Shown: positions 41,677 to 51,556 of the stretch, in pieces
Numbering within the stretch: the stretch's first letter is position 1
Layout: each line of letters begins with the position of its first letter
Source of the DNA: Fusobacterium perfoetens
GTDB taxonomy: Bacteria > Fusobacteriota > Fusobacteriia > Fusobacteriales > Fusobacteriaceae
Length of the DNA stretch: 64,000 bases
Assembly (NCBI RefSeq): GCF_021531595.1
Contig: NZ_JADYUD010000008.1
Location: 1 to 64,000 of the forward strand
Reading direction: 5' to 3'
Notes under the pieces: model-generated
What the model saw: the letters and a program-made list of their open reading frames with translations, nothing else
What the model was told of the DNA's origin: nothing
Databases searched by the model: none
Translations under genes and position numbers: made by a program

Positions 41677-42981
41677 ATGGGCAGCATAATATTGGCAGCA
41701 GTTGAAATTTTAACAGCAGGGGCAGGGTTATACTTTGTCCCTTTTTTTACATTATTTTTTATGTCAGCATTTTTTCTTCTTTATCTTTATTTTGGTTTTA
41801 AAATAAGAAAGCCTGTTTATTATATAGTTTTGATTATATTTTTGCTAAGAGTTTTATTATCTGTTGACTTTGAAGGGTTTAACAGAGAAGGAATGATTGA
41901 AATTAAAAGTAATATAGTAAATGGAAGAGGGAGGGTAGAAAAAATAGAAAATAAATTTCCTTTGGAAAATATTTATATTTCCGTTGAAAATATACCTGAT
42001 GGAAAATATATTTTCTATGGATTTGGAGAAAAAATTTCTGATAAGTATAATTTTTATGATTTTAAAGTAAAAGATAAAAAAGAAATTCCTTTAAATAGAT
42101 TTGAAGTATTTTTTGAAAAAAGATTTCAAACTTTAGAAAAATATCTATCTAATAGATGCAGCAATTTTTTAAAAGGAGTAGTTTTAGGAGAAAGAAGGTA
42201 TATTTATGATAATATAAGAGAGAAATTTACTTACTGTGGAACAGCTCATCTTCTTGCTATATCTGGACTTCATATAGGAGTTGTTACAGGGATAATTCTT
42301 TTTATATTAAATATTTTTAAAATGAAGAGAGAAATTAAATATGGTCTTGCCTTAATTTTTCTTACATTTTATATGCTTGGAATAACAGATAGTCCTTCAG
42401 CTTTCAGAGCCTATATAATGGGAGCTGTTTTTCTTACAGGGAAAATATTTTATGAAAAAAGTGATATAAGAAAATCGCTTGCTCTTGCAGTTATAATAAA
42501 TCTTATTATAAATCCTGTGTCTCTCGGAAATTTATCTTTTATATTTTCTTATCTTTGTTTATTTTCAATCGTATACATATATCCTGAATGGCGTATTGTA
42601 AAAGAAATAAAATATAAAAATATTTTAAATTTTTTAATTTTTACAGGAATAATTCAAATTTTTATAACTCCAGTATCAGTTTATTTCTTTGGAACGATTC
42701 CTTTTCTTTCATATTTTACAAATTTTATTCTTACTCCTATTGGAATGATTTTTGTAACACTTGGATTTATAAGTTTTTTTATTCCAGAGATATTTATTTT
42801 GGCAGTCTCTCCTTTGCTTCAAGGAATTTATAATATGATAGAGGTATTATTAAACTTTTTCAGTAAGATTCCCTATCTAATAATAAAGTACGATGGTGAT
42901 TTAACATTGAAATTTATAATTTTTATTTATATAATATTAGCTGTCTTATTTTTAAAAAAGAAATTATATAGAAAAAAATAA
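41677..42981 (+). CDS. ComEC/Rec2-related competence-domain membrane protein
   Basis: A 434-residue protein with an N-terminal membrane and soluble region, then the competence domain: GERRYI, TYCGTAHLLAISGLHIGVVTG and SPSAFRAYIMGAVFLTG are the conserved ComEC blocks. ComEC forms the inner-membrane channel for transforming DNA. This one ends after the membrane domain, so the metallo-beta-lactamase nuclease domain of long ComEC proteins is missing. ComF, encoded in this window, gives another competence-related gene. No pilus genes are visible. Confidence 0.85.
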   Translation: MGSIILAAVEILTAGAGLYFVPFFTLFFMSAFFLLYLYFGFKIRKPVYYIVLIIFLLRVLLSVDFEGFNREGMIEIKSNIVNGRGRVEKIENKFPLENIYISVENIPDGKYIFYGFGEKISDKYNFYDFKVKDKKEIPLNRFEVFFEKRFQTLEKYLSNRCSNFLKGVVLGERRYIYDNIREKFTYCGTAHLLAISGLHIGVVTGIILFILNIFKMKREIKYGLALIFLTFYMLGITDSPSAFRAYIMGAVFLTGKIFYEKSDIRKSLALAVIINLIINPVSLGNLSFIFSYLCLFSIVYIYPEWRIVKEIKYKNILNFLIFTGIIQIFITPVSVYFFGTIPFLSYFTNFILTPIGMIFVTLGFISFFIPEIFILAVSPLLQGIYNMIEVLLNFFSKIPYLIIKYDGDLTLKFIIFIYIILAVLFLKKKLYRKK

Positions 42982-42998
42982 GTTAAGGAAGGAAAAAT

Positions 42999-43742
42999 AT
43001 GTTTGATGAAATTAAAAGATATTTTGAAAGATTAAAGTATGAAAACGGAGGATTTCCAATAGGTGTAAAAATACTTGGAATAATTATTTTTGTATTTTTT
43101 ATATATAATGTTGGTTTTAATTTAATATTTAGACCATATATTCTTATATATATTTTTATTCTAATATTTTCTTTGCTCCTTCATGAATTAGGACATGGAT
43201 ATATGGCGAAATTATGTGGTGATAATACAGCCTTATATTATGAAAGACTTTCATTAAATCCTTTGAAACATCTTGATCCTTTAGGAACAATTCTTCCAGT
43301 TCTTTTGATTTTAGGAGGTTTTCCTGTTATAATGGGGTGGGCAAAGCCAGTTCCTGTAAATTATAATTATTTGAGAAATGGGAGAAAGGGAGAATTTCTT
43401 GTAGTTTCTGCAGGAGTTATGGTAAATTTTTTACTTGCATTAATAGGAAGTATTATTTTTAAATATTACCCATTTACAACTTATGTAGGGGCAGATATTG
43501 TAGGATATTTTATACATATAAATATAATTCTTGGAGTTTTTAACCTTATACCGATTCCTCCTCTTGATGGTTCAAGAATAATAGCAAGTATGGGAGATGA
43601 AAGTTTAAGATATAAGGTTTTTGATTATGATAAATATGGTTTAATTCTTATAATTTTTCTTGCATGGACAGGAATTTTAGGAAGAATGATTTATACTTTG
43701 TCAAAAGGAGTATATTTTTTAATAAATCTTATTATTTTTTAG
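42999..43742 (+). CDS. Site-2-type intramembrane metalloprotease (M50)
   Basis: A 247-residue integral protein with about six hydrophobic segments. LLHELGHGYMAKLCGD holds the HExxH zinc motif inside a membrane segment, and NLIPIPPLDGSRI supplies the third zinc ligand Asp. It belongs to the small, PDZ-less group of M50 peptidases. The substrate is unknown; related proteins process anti-sigma factors or stage-specific regulators in other bacteria. It lies in the tmcAL unit. Confidence 0.9.
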   Translation: MFDEIKRYFERLKYENGGFPIGVKILGIIIFVFFIYNVGFNLIFRPYILIYIFILIFSLLLHELGHGYMAKLCGDNTALYYERLSLNPLKHLDPLGTILPVLLILGGFPVIMGWAKPVPVNYNYLRNGRKGEFLVVSAGVMVNFLLALIGSIIFKYYPFTTYVGADIVGYFIHINIILGVFNLIPIPPLDGSRIIASMGDESLRYKVFDYDKYGLILIIFLAWTGILGRMIYTLSKGVYFLINLIIF

Positions 43743-43751
43743 GGAGAGCCG

Positions 43752-44330
43752 ATGAGGACAGTAGGAAAAGAGTGTGTTATTGAATTTGAAGAAAAAAAAT
43801 CAAAATTTATAGGTTATATAAAACCTATATCTACAAAGGAAGAAGCAGAAAAATTTATAGAAATGATAAAAGCTAAGCACAGTGATGCTACTCATAATTG
43901 TTCAGCTTATAAAGTTACTGATAATGGACAGGAATATTTTAAAGTAGATGATGATGGAGAGCCAAAAGGGACAGCTGGAAAACCAATGGGTGATATAATA
44001 ACTTATATGGAGGCAGAAAATCTTGCAGTTGTTGCAACTCGTTATTTTGGAGGGATAAAACTTGGTGCAGGAGGATTGGTAAGAGCTTATGCTAAAACTG
44101 CAAAACTTGCGATTCAGGAAGCAGGAATAGTTGATTATGTTAAAAAAGTAGTTTATATACTTGATTTTGGATATGATAAAACAGCTGAGGTAGAGCAAGT
44201 AATTTATAAAAATGGAGATGAAATTATAGAAAAAGGATATCATGATAGAGTAACTTATAAAGTATCTCTTTCAGAAGAAAGTATAAAAGAGCTTATAGAA
44301 AAACGGGACATTGTAATGATAGATGTATAA
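43752..44330 (+). CDS. YigZ/IMPACT-family protein
   Basis: A 192-residue two-domain protein. VIEFEEKKSKFIGYIKPI, HSDATHNCSAYKV and the GEPKGTAGKPM plus VVATRYFGGIKLGAGGLVRAY block are the hallmark of the UPF0029 N-domain; a C-terminal ferredoxin-like domain follows. Function in bacteria is unsettled; the eukaryotic homologue IMPACT regulates translation. It ends the tmcAL unit. Confidence 0.9.
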   Translation: MRTVGKECVIEFEEKKSKFIGYIKPISTKEEAEKFIEMIKAKHSDATHNCSAYKVTDNGQEYFKVDDDGEPKGTAGKPMGDIITYMEAENLAVVATRYFGGIKLGAGGLVRAYAKTAKLAIQEAGIVDYVKKVVYILDFGYDKTAEVEQVIYKNGDEIIEKGYHDRVTYKVSLSEESIKELIEKRDIVMIDV

Positions 44331-44332
44331 AA

Positions 44333-44398
44333 GGGAAAAGGGCATTTAAATATGTTAAAAAATTATTTTTTAACTATTTGACTGCTCTTTTTTTTATT
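44333..44398 (+). terminator. Terminator after the IMPACT gene
   Basis: An outer helix GGGCA/TGCTC and an inner perfect GTTAAAAAA/TTTTTTAAC (44354-44362 with 44366-44374) lead into eight or more T residues. Confidence 0.7.
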
Positions 44399-44478
44399 TT
44401 TATTTAAACTTTTGCAGGATTTTTTACTTCTAATTAGGGTATAAATTTTTTAAAGAAAAAGGAGGAAAAAACAGAAGA

Positions 44479-45894
44479 ATGAACAAAAAAATAATTTTTA
44501 TGTTTTTAATGATTTCTTTTGCAGGATGTTCTTTGATACCTAAAACAGAAACCAGAGAACTAGTGAGAGCAAAGGATATTATTACAGGAACAGAAGAACA
44601 GGAAAAACTTATTTTTACAGAAGACAACTGGTGGAGCATTTATGATGATGAAACTTTAAATAGTCTTATAAATTTAGTTTTATCAGAAAACAATGATTTA
44701 AAAATAGCACAGCTTAATATAGAAAAATCAAATGAAGCTGTTAAATTAGCAGAGGCTCAAGGGGGACTGCATATTGACTTTTCAGGAAATTTTAAAAGAG
44801 AAAAGACAAGTAAAAATGGAACAGTGCTTCCTCCTTTTGGTGGAAAAATATTTAATATAGGAACTCTTGGACTGGAAGCTGGATATGATGCTGATATTTT
44901 CAATAAGTTTAAATCTTTAGCTGAAGAACAAAAATATCGTACTGAAGCAGTGAAAATAAATTCAAAGTGGATAGAAATCAATGTTGCAGGAAAGATAGCA
45001 AAACTTTATGTTTATTGGAAATATTTGCAGGAAGAAGAAAAAAATCTTACAGAGCAAAAAAATATATTGGTAAAAGTAAAAAATCTTTATAAAAAATCAA
45101 TAAAAATAGGAACAGGAACAGAAGAAAATTTATGGACTCTTGAAAATAATATAAGACTTTTAGATTCTCTTATAGAAGAGAACAATATGAACAAACAGAT
45201 AACTTTAAATAATTTAAATATTCTTGCAGGAAATGAGAGTTCAGAGAAAATAAAGGAGATATTATCACAGAACACTTGTAGTATGGATACTATTTTTGCA
45301 GAAAAAGTAAAAATACCTCAAAGTATAAATTCAGATATAATAGTTTCCAGACCTGATATAGAATATTATTTAATGCTTATAAATGCTCAGGAAGAACATT
45401 TAAAATCAGCGAAAGCTGATTTTTATCCTCGGTTCAGTATAAACGGATCATATGGATTTGAAGCAGTTAATTTTAATAATGTTCTTAAAAAGGGATCTAT
45501 TTTAGGATTTATAGGACCAAGTATTTATCTTCCTATTTTTCATGAAGGAAGTATAAGAAGTAATTATAAAATAGCAGGAATAGATTTAAATATCTTTATT
45601 GAAGAATATAATAAAGCTGTTATAAATGCTTATAATGAAATAGGCAATGAACTTTATAAGACAAAAACTTTAAAAAAATCACTTTTAAATTCAGATATGA
45701 ATATTATAAATGAGAAAAAAATACTTCATGAAAATGAAAAGAGACTTAAAATAGGAACAAAATCAGAATATGAATATCTTTTAGATAAATATAATTTTAC
45801 AGAAAAGATTCTTTCAAATAAGCAGAAACACTTAAAATATTATGTGCAGCAGTTAAATTTAATAAATGCAGCAGGGGGATCATATAGAAAGTAG
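44479..45894 (+). CDS. TolC/NodT-type outer-membrane efflux lipoprotein
   Basis: A 471-residue outer-membrane factor. The N-terminal signal ends in the lipobox FAGC (Cys15), so the protein is acylated. The body shows two OEP repeats with the long coiled-coil tunnel helices (NDLKIAQLNIEKSNEAV, VINAYNEIGNEL). With the two following genes it makes a tripartite EmrAB-type exporter spanning both membranes. AAGGAGG precedes the start by a proper distance. Confidence 0.92.
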   Translation: MNKKIIFMFLMISFAGCSLIPKTETRELVRAKDIITGTEEQEKLIFTEDNWWSIYDDETLNSLINLVLSENNDLKIAQLNIEKSNEAVKLAEAQGGLHIDFSGNFKREKTSKNGTVLPPFGGKIFNIGTLGLEAGYDADIFNKFKSLAEEQKYRTEAVKINSKWIEINVAGKIAKLYVYWKYLQEEEKNLTEQKNILVKVKNLYKKSIKIGTGTEENLWTLENNIRLLDSLIEENNMNKQITLNNLNILAGNESSEKIKEILSQNTCSMDTIFAEKVKIPQSINSDIIVSRPDIEYYLMLINAQEEHLKSAKADFYPRFSINGSYGFEAVNFNNVLKKGSILGFIGPSIYLPIFHEGSIRSNYKIAGIDLNIFIEEYNKAVINAYNEIGNELYKTKTLKKSLLNSDMNIINEKKILHENEKRLKIGTKSEYEYLLDKYNFTEKILSNKQKHLKYYVQQLNLINAAGGSYRK

Positions 45895-45906
45895 GAGGAA
45901 ATTAAC

Positions 45907-47109
45907 ATGGATGAAAATAAAATTGATGAAAAAAATATAAAAAAAGCAGAAAATTATATAGATGAAAAAGATAAAAAAGAGCAGGATAATAAACAGAGGA
46001 AAAAAGCTTTGGGAAAAATGTCTTTGTTTATTTTTATTTTAATATTAATAGGTGCAGGTTATGGAGCTTATTGGGTATTTTATGGAAAGCGTTATGTTAA
46101 AACAGAAAATGCTTATGTAAACAGCAGTCAAAATGTTGTTACAGCACAGACATCAGGGCGTATAAAAATAATAGCTGCAGAAAATACTCAGGAAGTTCAG
46201 AAAGGTCAGCTGATAGCCTCAATAGATGATACAGATTATAAAATAGCTTTAGAAAATGCAGCGGCTGATTTAGGAAAATCAGTCCGTGCTTACTTTAATT
46301 TAACTTCTAATGCAGGACAAATAGAAGATGAACTGATTTCAAGAGAAAGTCAGTTAAAGAAAGCAGAGACAGATTTTGCTATGGACAGAGCCTCTTATAA
46401 TGCAGGACTTATAAGTAAACTTCAATATGAAACAAGCAAAAATAATTTTAGAATAGCTCAGGCTGCGGTAAATCAAAGTAGAAAAGCTCTTATAAATGCT
46501 AAAACTCAGGCAGAAAGTAGTTCTATCTATAATCACCCTGATGTTCAAAGAGCAATTGCAGCTTATAAAAATGCTTATGTAAATCTTATGAGAACAAAAG
46601 TTTATGCCCCTGAAAGTGGAAAAATAGTAAAAAAATCAGTCTTTTTAGGACAACAAGTTAATCCTTCCCAAGAACTTATGACTATTATTAATTTAAAAAA
46701 TATATGGGTAGATGTCAATCTTAAAGAAACTCAGATGAAAAATATTAAAATTGGTGACAGAGTAAGAATGAAAAGTGATATAAATGGCAAAATATACAGT
46801 GGATATATTCAAGGAATTTCAGCTGGAACAGGAAGTGCACTTTCTCTTATTCCAGCTCAGAATGCAACAGGTAACTGGATAAAAATTGTTCAGAGAGTTC
46901 CAGTCCGTGTAGTTTTTGATGAGGACAGTCTCAAAGAAAATGGAAATATTCCTGTTGGAAGTTCTATGACGGTTGAAATAAATACAGATATAATAAATAA
47001 AAATATAGTTCCTTATGAAAGAGAAGAATCTAATCTTTATACAGTTGATGAAACTGAAATGAATAAAGAAATTGATAAAATAATAAAAAATAATATAGGA
47101 AAAAAGTAG
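45907..47109 (+). CDS. EmrA/HlyD-family periplasmic adaptor
   Basis: A 400-residue adaptor: cytoplasmic charged N-tail, one transmembrane segment (about residues 36-57), biotinyl-lipoyl-like half motifs (SGRIKIIAAENTQEVQKGQ and KVYAPESGKIVKKSV), a coiled-coil hairpin between them, and a beta-barrel domain. It would link the MFS pump to the TolC-type protein. It lies 12 bases after the outer-membrane factor gene. Confidence 0.92.
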   Translation: MDENKIDEKNIKKAENYIDEKDKKEQDNKQRKKALGKMSLFIFILILIGAGYGAYWVFYGKRYVKTENAYVNSSQNVVTAQTSGRIKIIAAENTQEVQKGQLIASIDDTDYKIALENAAADLGKSVRAYFNLTSNAGQIEDELISRESQLKKAETDFAMDRASYNAGLISKLQYETSKNNFRIAQAAVNQSRKALINAKTQAESSSIYNHPDVQRAIAAYKNAYVNLMRTKVYAPESGKIVKKSVFLGQQVNPSQELMTIINLKNIWVDVNLKETQMKNIKIGDRVRMKSDINGKIYSGYIQGISAGTGSALSLIPAQNATGNWIKIVQRVPVRVVFDEDSLKENGNIPVGSSMTVEINTDIINKNIVPYEREESNLYTVDETEMNKEIDKIIKNNIGKK

Positions 47110-47118
47110 GAGGCTGGT

Positions 47119-48609
47119 ATGGGAATATCATTAGACATTATACTGGCAACTGTTGCTCTTTCAATAGGATCTTTTATGAATGTTCTTGACAGTACCATTG
47201 TAAATGTTTCTCTTTCACATATTGCAGGAGATTTTGCTGTTGCTCCAACACAGGGGACATGGGTTATAACATCTTATGCTGTATCTGAAGCTATTTTTCT
47301 TCCTCTTATAGGCTGGCTTACAAAAAGATTTGGAATAGTAAGACAATATATAATGGCAACACTTTTTTTTACAATAGCAAGTGTTTTATGTGGAATAAGT
47401 TTTAACTTTGGATTTCTTCTTTTTGCAAGAGTACTTCAAGGAATAGTTGGAGCAAGTATGATTCCTCTTTCACAAACTCTTATGATGGGATTTTATCCTA
47501 AAGATAAAAAGGCTGTTGCTCTTGGAATATGGTCTATGACAATAATTCTTGCTCTAGTTCTTGGTCCAGTGATAGGAGGATGGATAACAGATTCGTTTTC
47601 ATGGAGAGGATGTTTTTATATAAATGTGCCTTTTGGAATTTTATCTACATATGTAGTTTATTATATCTTTAAGAAGAGAGGATATAAAGATAAAACAGAA
47701 AAAGCTCCTATAGATATAGTAGGACTTATATTTTTAACAATAGGAATATCATCTCTTCAAATAATGCTTGATAAAGGAAATGACCTTGATTGGTTTTCAA
47801 GTAAAACAATAGTAGTTCTTGCAATACTGGCTTTTGTATTTTTAACTCTTCTTACAATATGGGAATGGTATCATAAAGATCCTATGGTAAATATAAAACT
47901 TTTTCTAAACAGGAATTTTACTGTTGGAGCACTGAGTATTTCAATAGGATCAGCTGCTTTTTTCGCTTCTGTTGTGGTAATTCCTTTATGGCTTCAAAAC
48001 TATATGGGATACACAGCTTTTAAAAGTGGTATGGCAACCTCAACTCTTGGAATAGCTATAATGTTTATAGCTCCAATTCTTGGAACACAGCTTAATAGAT
48101 TTGATGCAAGAAAGGTTGTTGTATTTGGATTTATATCTTTTACAATTTCAAGTTTTGCAACAGGAAACTACACTCCAGATGTAACAGCAGGGTATATAGC
48201 TTTTTCAAGATTTCTTTCAGGAATAGGTCTTGGTTTTTTCTTTTTGCCTCTTAATACAATTACTCTTTCTGAAATTTCAGACAGAGAAATGGCAGGAGCT
48301 TCAGGACTTTATAATTTTATGAGAAATATAGGAAATAGTTTTGGTACATCTCTTTCTGTAAATTTTTGGAATCACAGAATGGCAATACATCATCAGGATA
48401 TGGTGGCAGCAGTAAATACAGGAAATCCAAATTTTATATCTTATCTTCATAATACAGCAGGAACATTTCAAGATAAACTTGTTGTAATAAATAATATAAT
48501 TACAGAGCAAGCTGCTATAATGGGAGTAAATGATATAATAATTGGAAGTGGAGTTCTTATTCTGCTTTTAATTCCTCTTGTAATGCTTGCAAGAAAAACA
48601 AATAAGTAA
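47119..48609 (+). CDS. EmrB/QacA-type drug:H+ antiporter (MFS, DHA2)
   Basis: A 496-residue transporter with about 14 membrane segments. FMNVLDSTIVNVSLSHIAGD is the DHA2 family opening (motif D1), and RVLQGIVGASMIPLSQ and LGPVIGGWITDSFSWRGCFYINVPFG are motif C and its follow-on. It exports drugs or fatty acids with the neighbouring adaptor and outer-membrane factor. No regulator gene adjoins the unit. Confidence 0.94.
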   Translation: MGISLDIILATVALSIGSFMNVLDSTIVNVSLSHIAGDFAVAPTQGTWVITSYAVSEAIFLPLIGWLTKRFGIVRQYIMATLFFTIASVLCGISFNFGFLLFARVLQGIVGASMIPLSQTLMMGFYPKDKKAVALGIWSMTIILALVLGPVIGGWITDSFSWRGCFYINVPFGILSTYVVYYIFKKRGYKDKTEKAPIDIVGLIFLTIGISSLQIMLDKGNDLDWFSSKTIVVLAILAFVFLTLLTIWEWYHKDPMVNIKLFLNRNFTVGALSISIGSAAFFASVVVIPLWLQNYMGYTAFKSGMATSTLGIAIMFIAPILGTQLNRFDARKVVVFGFISFTISSFATGNYTPDVTAGYIAFSRFLSGIGLGFFFLPLNTITLSEISDREMAGASGLYNFMRNIGNSFGTSLSVNFWNHRMAIHHQDMVAAVNTGNPNFISYLHNTAGTFQDKLVVINNIITEQAAIMGVNDIIIGSGVLILLLIPLVMLARKTNK

Positions 48610-48614
48610 AATTT

Positions 48615-48654
48615 TCACAGGCTCTGATTTAAAAATATGAGCCTGTGATTTTTT
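48615..48654 (+). terminator. Terminator of the exporter operon
   Basis: TCACAGGCTC (48615-48624) pairs with GAGCCTGTGA (48639-48648), then six T residues. Confidence 0.92.
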
Positions 48655-48719
48655 ATTTTTTGAAATCAGAAATGAAATAAAAAATAATTTTATAAAAGTA
48701 ATGAAACCCAATAAAAAAC

Positions 48720-48748
48720 TTTAAAAAAACAGTGTTAAATGATATAAT
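48720..48748 (+). promoter_or_regulatory. Promoter of the ruvB-to-rsmI gene run
   Basis: TTTAAA (48720-48725), 17 bases, TATAAT (48743-48748) with TG one base before, an extended -10. It is the first promoter after the exporter terminator. Confidence 0.6.
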
Positions 48749-48774
48749 AATTTATAAAATAGATAAAGAATATA

Positions 48775-49395
48775 ATGGGAGAATATGGCAAAATGATACT
48801 TAAATGTTTTTTACTGGTTTTAATAGGAGCATTGATAGGATGGATAACTAATTTTATTGCTATCAAAATGCTTTTCAGACCATATAAAGAAGTTAATTTA
48901 ATTTTTTTCAAAATACAAGGACTGCTTCCTAAAAGAAGAAATGAAATAGGAAATAGCATTGCAGAAGTTGTTAATAATGAACTTGTGTCTATAAAAGATA
49001 TAATATCAAAAATATCATCTGAAGATATAGAAGAAAATATAGGTGCTGTTGTAGATAGAATACTTGAATCAAGGCTGAAAGAGGAGATTATTAAAAATTT
49101 TCCAATGGCAGCATTTTTTTTGAGTGAGTCTATGCTTGATAAAATAAGAAATATTATAAAACAAAGCATTTTAGAAAATAAAGATGAGATGATGACAGTT
49201 TTTGCAGAATATCTTGAAAGTAAAGTAGATATTAAAAGTATTATAGTTGAAAAAGTAAATGCTTTTTCTTTGGAAAAAATTGAGGAAATAATAATTACTC
49301 TTGCAAAGAAAGAATTAAAGCATATTGAGTATATAGGAGCAGTTCTTGGAGGAGTAATAGGACTTGTACAGTTTGCTGTTGTAACATTTATTTAA
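48775..49395 (+). CDS. DUF445-family membrane protein
   Basis: A 206-residue protein with an N-terminal membrane segment followed by [23 protein letters not shown], the DUF445 signature. A helical cytoplasmic region and a C-terminal membrane segment ([18 protein letters not shown]) complete it. Function unknown. The ribosome binding site favours either ATG 48775 or the ATG at 48793, which lies 11 bases after GGGAG; I list the longer form. It precedes ruvB by 17 bases. Confidence 0.8.
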   Translation: MGEYGKMILKCFLLVLIGALIGWITNFIAIKMLFRPYKEVNLIFFKIQGLLPKRRNEIGNSIAEVVNNELVSIKDIISKISSEDIEENIGAVVDRILESRLKEEIIKNFPMAAFFLSESMLDKIRNIIKQSILENKDEMMTVFAEYLESKVDIKSIIVEKVNAFSLEKIEEIIITLAKKELKHIEYIGAVLGGVIGLVQFAVVTFI

Positions 49396-49412
49396 AGGAG
49401 CAGAGATTTTTA

Positions 49413-50402
49413 ATGGACAGAATAGTTACAGACAAAGAGCTTGCCAATGAAACAGATTCTCAGAAAAGTCTCAGACCAAAAAGATTTTCAGAATATATAG
49501 GTCAGACAAATTTAAAAGAAAAAATGGGAATATTTATTGAAGCAGCCAAAAGAAGAGGAGGATGTATAGACCATACACTTTTATATGGACCTCCAGGACT
49601 TGGAAAAACAACTCTTGCTGGTGTAATTGCCAATGAGATGAATGTAAATCTTAAAATTACTTCAGGTCCTGTTCTTGATAAGGCAGGAGATTTAGCTGCT
49701 ATACTTACATCTCTTGAAGAAAATGACATTCTTTTCATAGATGAAATACACAGGCTTAATACTTCAGTAGAGGAAATTCTTTATCCTGCTATGGAAGATG
49801 GAGAGCTGGATATAATAATTGGAAAAGGGCCAGCTGCAAGATCTATAAGAATAGAACTTCCAAAATTTACTCTTATAGGTGCAACAACAAGAGCAGGGCT
49901 TTTAAGTTCTCCGTTGAGAGACAGATTTGGTGTAAGTCATAGAATGGAATATTATACAGAAGAAGAACTTATACAGATTCTTATAAGAGGAGCAAAAGTT
50001 TTAGGAGTAGAAATAGAAAGAGAAGGAGCTTCTGAGATTGCAAGAAGAAGCAGAGGAACACCAAGAATAGCAAATCGTTTTTTAAAAAGAGTAAGAGATT
50101 ATTCTGAAATAAAAGGAAATGGAATTATTACAAAAAGAATAGCAGGAGAAGCGTTAAGACTTTTAGGAGTTGATAATGAAGGTCTTGATGAACTTGACAG
50201 AAATATTATTTTTTCAATAATGAAAAATTATGGAGGAGGTCCAGTTGGTATAGAGACTCTTTCACTCCTTCTAGGAGAAGATAAAAGAACAATAGAAGAG
50301 GTTTATGAACCTTATTTGGTTAAAACAGGATATATAAAAAGAACTCCAAGAGGGAGAATGGTAACCAATAAAGCAAAGGAACATTTTGAAATTAAGGAGT
50401 AG
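49413..50402 (+). CDS. ruvB: Holliday junction branch-migration helicase RuvB
   Basis: RuvB is the hexameric ATPase that drives branch migration with RuvA. Walker [12 protein letters not shown] starts near residue 59, Walker B is DEIHRLN, and the C-terminal winged helix ends with the TPRGRMVT signature. The 329-residue length is normal. ruvA and ruvC are not adjacent. Confidence 0.96.
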   Translation: MDRIVTDKELANETDSQKSLRPKRFSEYIGQTNLKEKMGIFIEAAKRRGGCIDHTLLYGPPGLGKTTLAGVIANEMNVNLKITSGPVLDKAGDLAAILTSLEENDILFIDEIHRLNTSVEEILYPAMEDGELDIIIGKGPAARSIRIELPKFTLIGATTRAGLLSSPLRDRFGVSHRMEYYTEEELIQILIRGAKVLGVEIEREGASEIARRSRGTPRIANRFLKRVRDYSEIKGNGIITKRIAGEALRLLGVDNEGLDELDRNIIFSIMKNYGGGPVGIETLSLLLGEDKRTIEEVYEPYLVKTGYIKRTPRGRMVTNKAKEHFEIKE

Positions 50403-50407
50403 AAAAA

Positions 50408-50830
50408 ATGAAAATAAGTACAAAAGTAAGATATGGTTTAAAAGCACTTGTTTATATAGCAGATGAAAGTTCTAAAGGAAGACTTGTAAGAATAAAAGAA
50501 ATTTCAGAAAAAGAGGATATTTCAGTTCAATACCTTGAACAGATTCTTTATAAACTTAAAAATGAAAATATAATTGAGGGAAAAAGAGGGCCTAACGGAG
50601 GATACAGACTTATGAGTGAGCCTGAAAGTGTAACTCTTTATAAGCTCTATAAAATTCTTGATGATGACACAAAAGTTATAAACTGCAATGAAAATGTAAA
50701 AGAAACAAAGGACTGTAATGAAGAAAATTGCAATAATAGTTGCATTTGGAGAAAACTAGACAGCGCTATGAAAGAAATTTTAAAAAGTACAACACTGGCA
50801 GAACTTATAAAAAACAGAGATATGATATAG
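50408..50830 (+). CDS. Rrf2-family transcriptional regulator
   Basis: A 140-residue winged-helix protein opening KISTKVRYGLKALVYIAD with the ISVQYLEQILYKLKNENII recognition helix and GPNGGYRL wing typical of Rrf2 proteins such as IscR. A cysteine-rich segment, CNEENCNNSC with an upstream Cys, is placed where IscR binds its iron-sulfur cluster, so cluster sensing is plausible. Iron-sulfur genes are not adjacent; MtaB in the same unit is an iron-sulfur enzyme. Confidence 0.9.
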   Translation: MKISTKVRYGLKALVYIADESSKGRLVRIKEISEKEDISVQYLEQILYKLKNENIIEGKRGPNGGYRLMSEPESVTLYKLYKILDDDTKVINCNENVKETKDCNEENCNNSCIWRKLDSAMKEILKSTTLAELIKNRDMI

Positions 50831-50839
50831 GAGTTTATT

Positions 50840-51556
50840 GTGATAAGTGTTATAATAGAGAGTAAAAATATTAATCTTGATAAAATTATAATAGATGATA
50901 AAAATGATGTTAATCATTTAAAAAACTCTTTCAGGGTTAAAGAGGGAGAAACTGTAAGAGCTGTTGATGGTGAAAATGAATATATCTGTAAGGTAGCTGT
51001 TATTGATAAAAAAGAAATCACTCTTGATATTGTTGAGATAAAGAAAGATACAACAATAAAAAATACAGAAATAACAGCTGGATTAAGTATAATCAAAAAT
51101 GATAAGATGGAGCTTAGTATTCAAAAACTTACAGAAATAGGTGTTGATAAAATAATTCCCCTTGAAACTAAAAGAACAATTGTAAAACTAAATGGGAAAA
51201 AAGATAAATGGGATGTTATTGTAAAAGAAGCAACAAAACAATGTCAAAGAGTAAAGCTTCTTGAAATAGAAAATATAAAAAAATTAAAAGATGTAGATTA
51301 TTCACAGTATGATTTGGTAATTGTTCCTTATGAATGTGAGGAGGAGTACAGTTTAAAAAATCTTTTAAAAGGACTTGAAACTGTACCAAAGAAAGTTCTG
51401 TACTTAATAGGAGCTGAAGGGGGCTTTGATATAAGCGAGATAGAATATCTGAAATCAATTGAAAATATAAGAATAGTTACACTTGGAAAAAATATATTGA
51501 GAGCAGAGACAGCTTCTATCGTAGTAGGAGGAATATTAGTAAATGAGTTTCAATAA
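50840..51556 (+). CDS. rsmE: 16S rRNA m3U1498 methyltransferase
   Basis: A 238-residue SPOUT methyltransferase. The N-terminal PUA-like domain is followed by KMELSIQKLTEIGVDKIIPL and the knot motifs LIGAEGGFDISEIEYL and VTLGKNILRAETA, which bind S-adenosylmethionine. The start is a GTG with GGAG six bases upstream. It overlaps mtaB by 14 bases. Confidence 0.94.
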   Translation: MISVIIESKNINLDKIIIDDKNDVNHLKNSFRVKEGETVRAVDGENEYICKVAVIDKKEITLDIVEIKKDTTIKNTEITAGLSIIKNDKMELSIQKLTEIGVDKIIPLETKRTIVKLNGKKDKWDVIVKEATKQCQRVKLLEIENIKKLKDVDYSQYDLVIVPYECEEEYSLKNLLKGLETVPKKVLYLIGAEGGFDISEIEYLKSIENIRIVTLGKNILRAETASIVVGGILVNEFQ

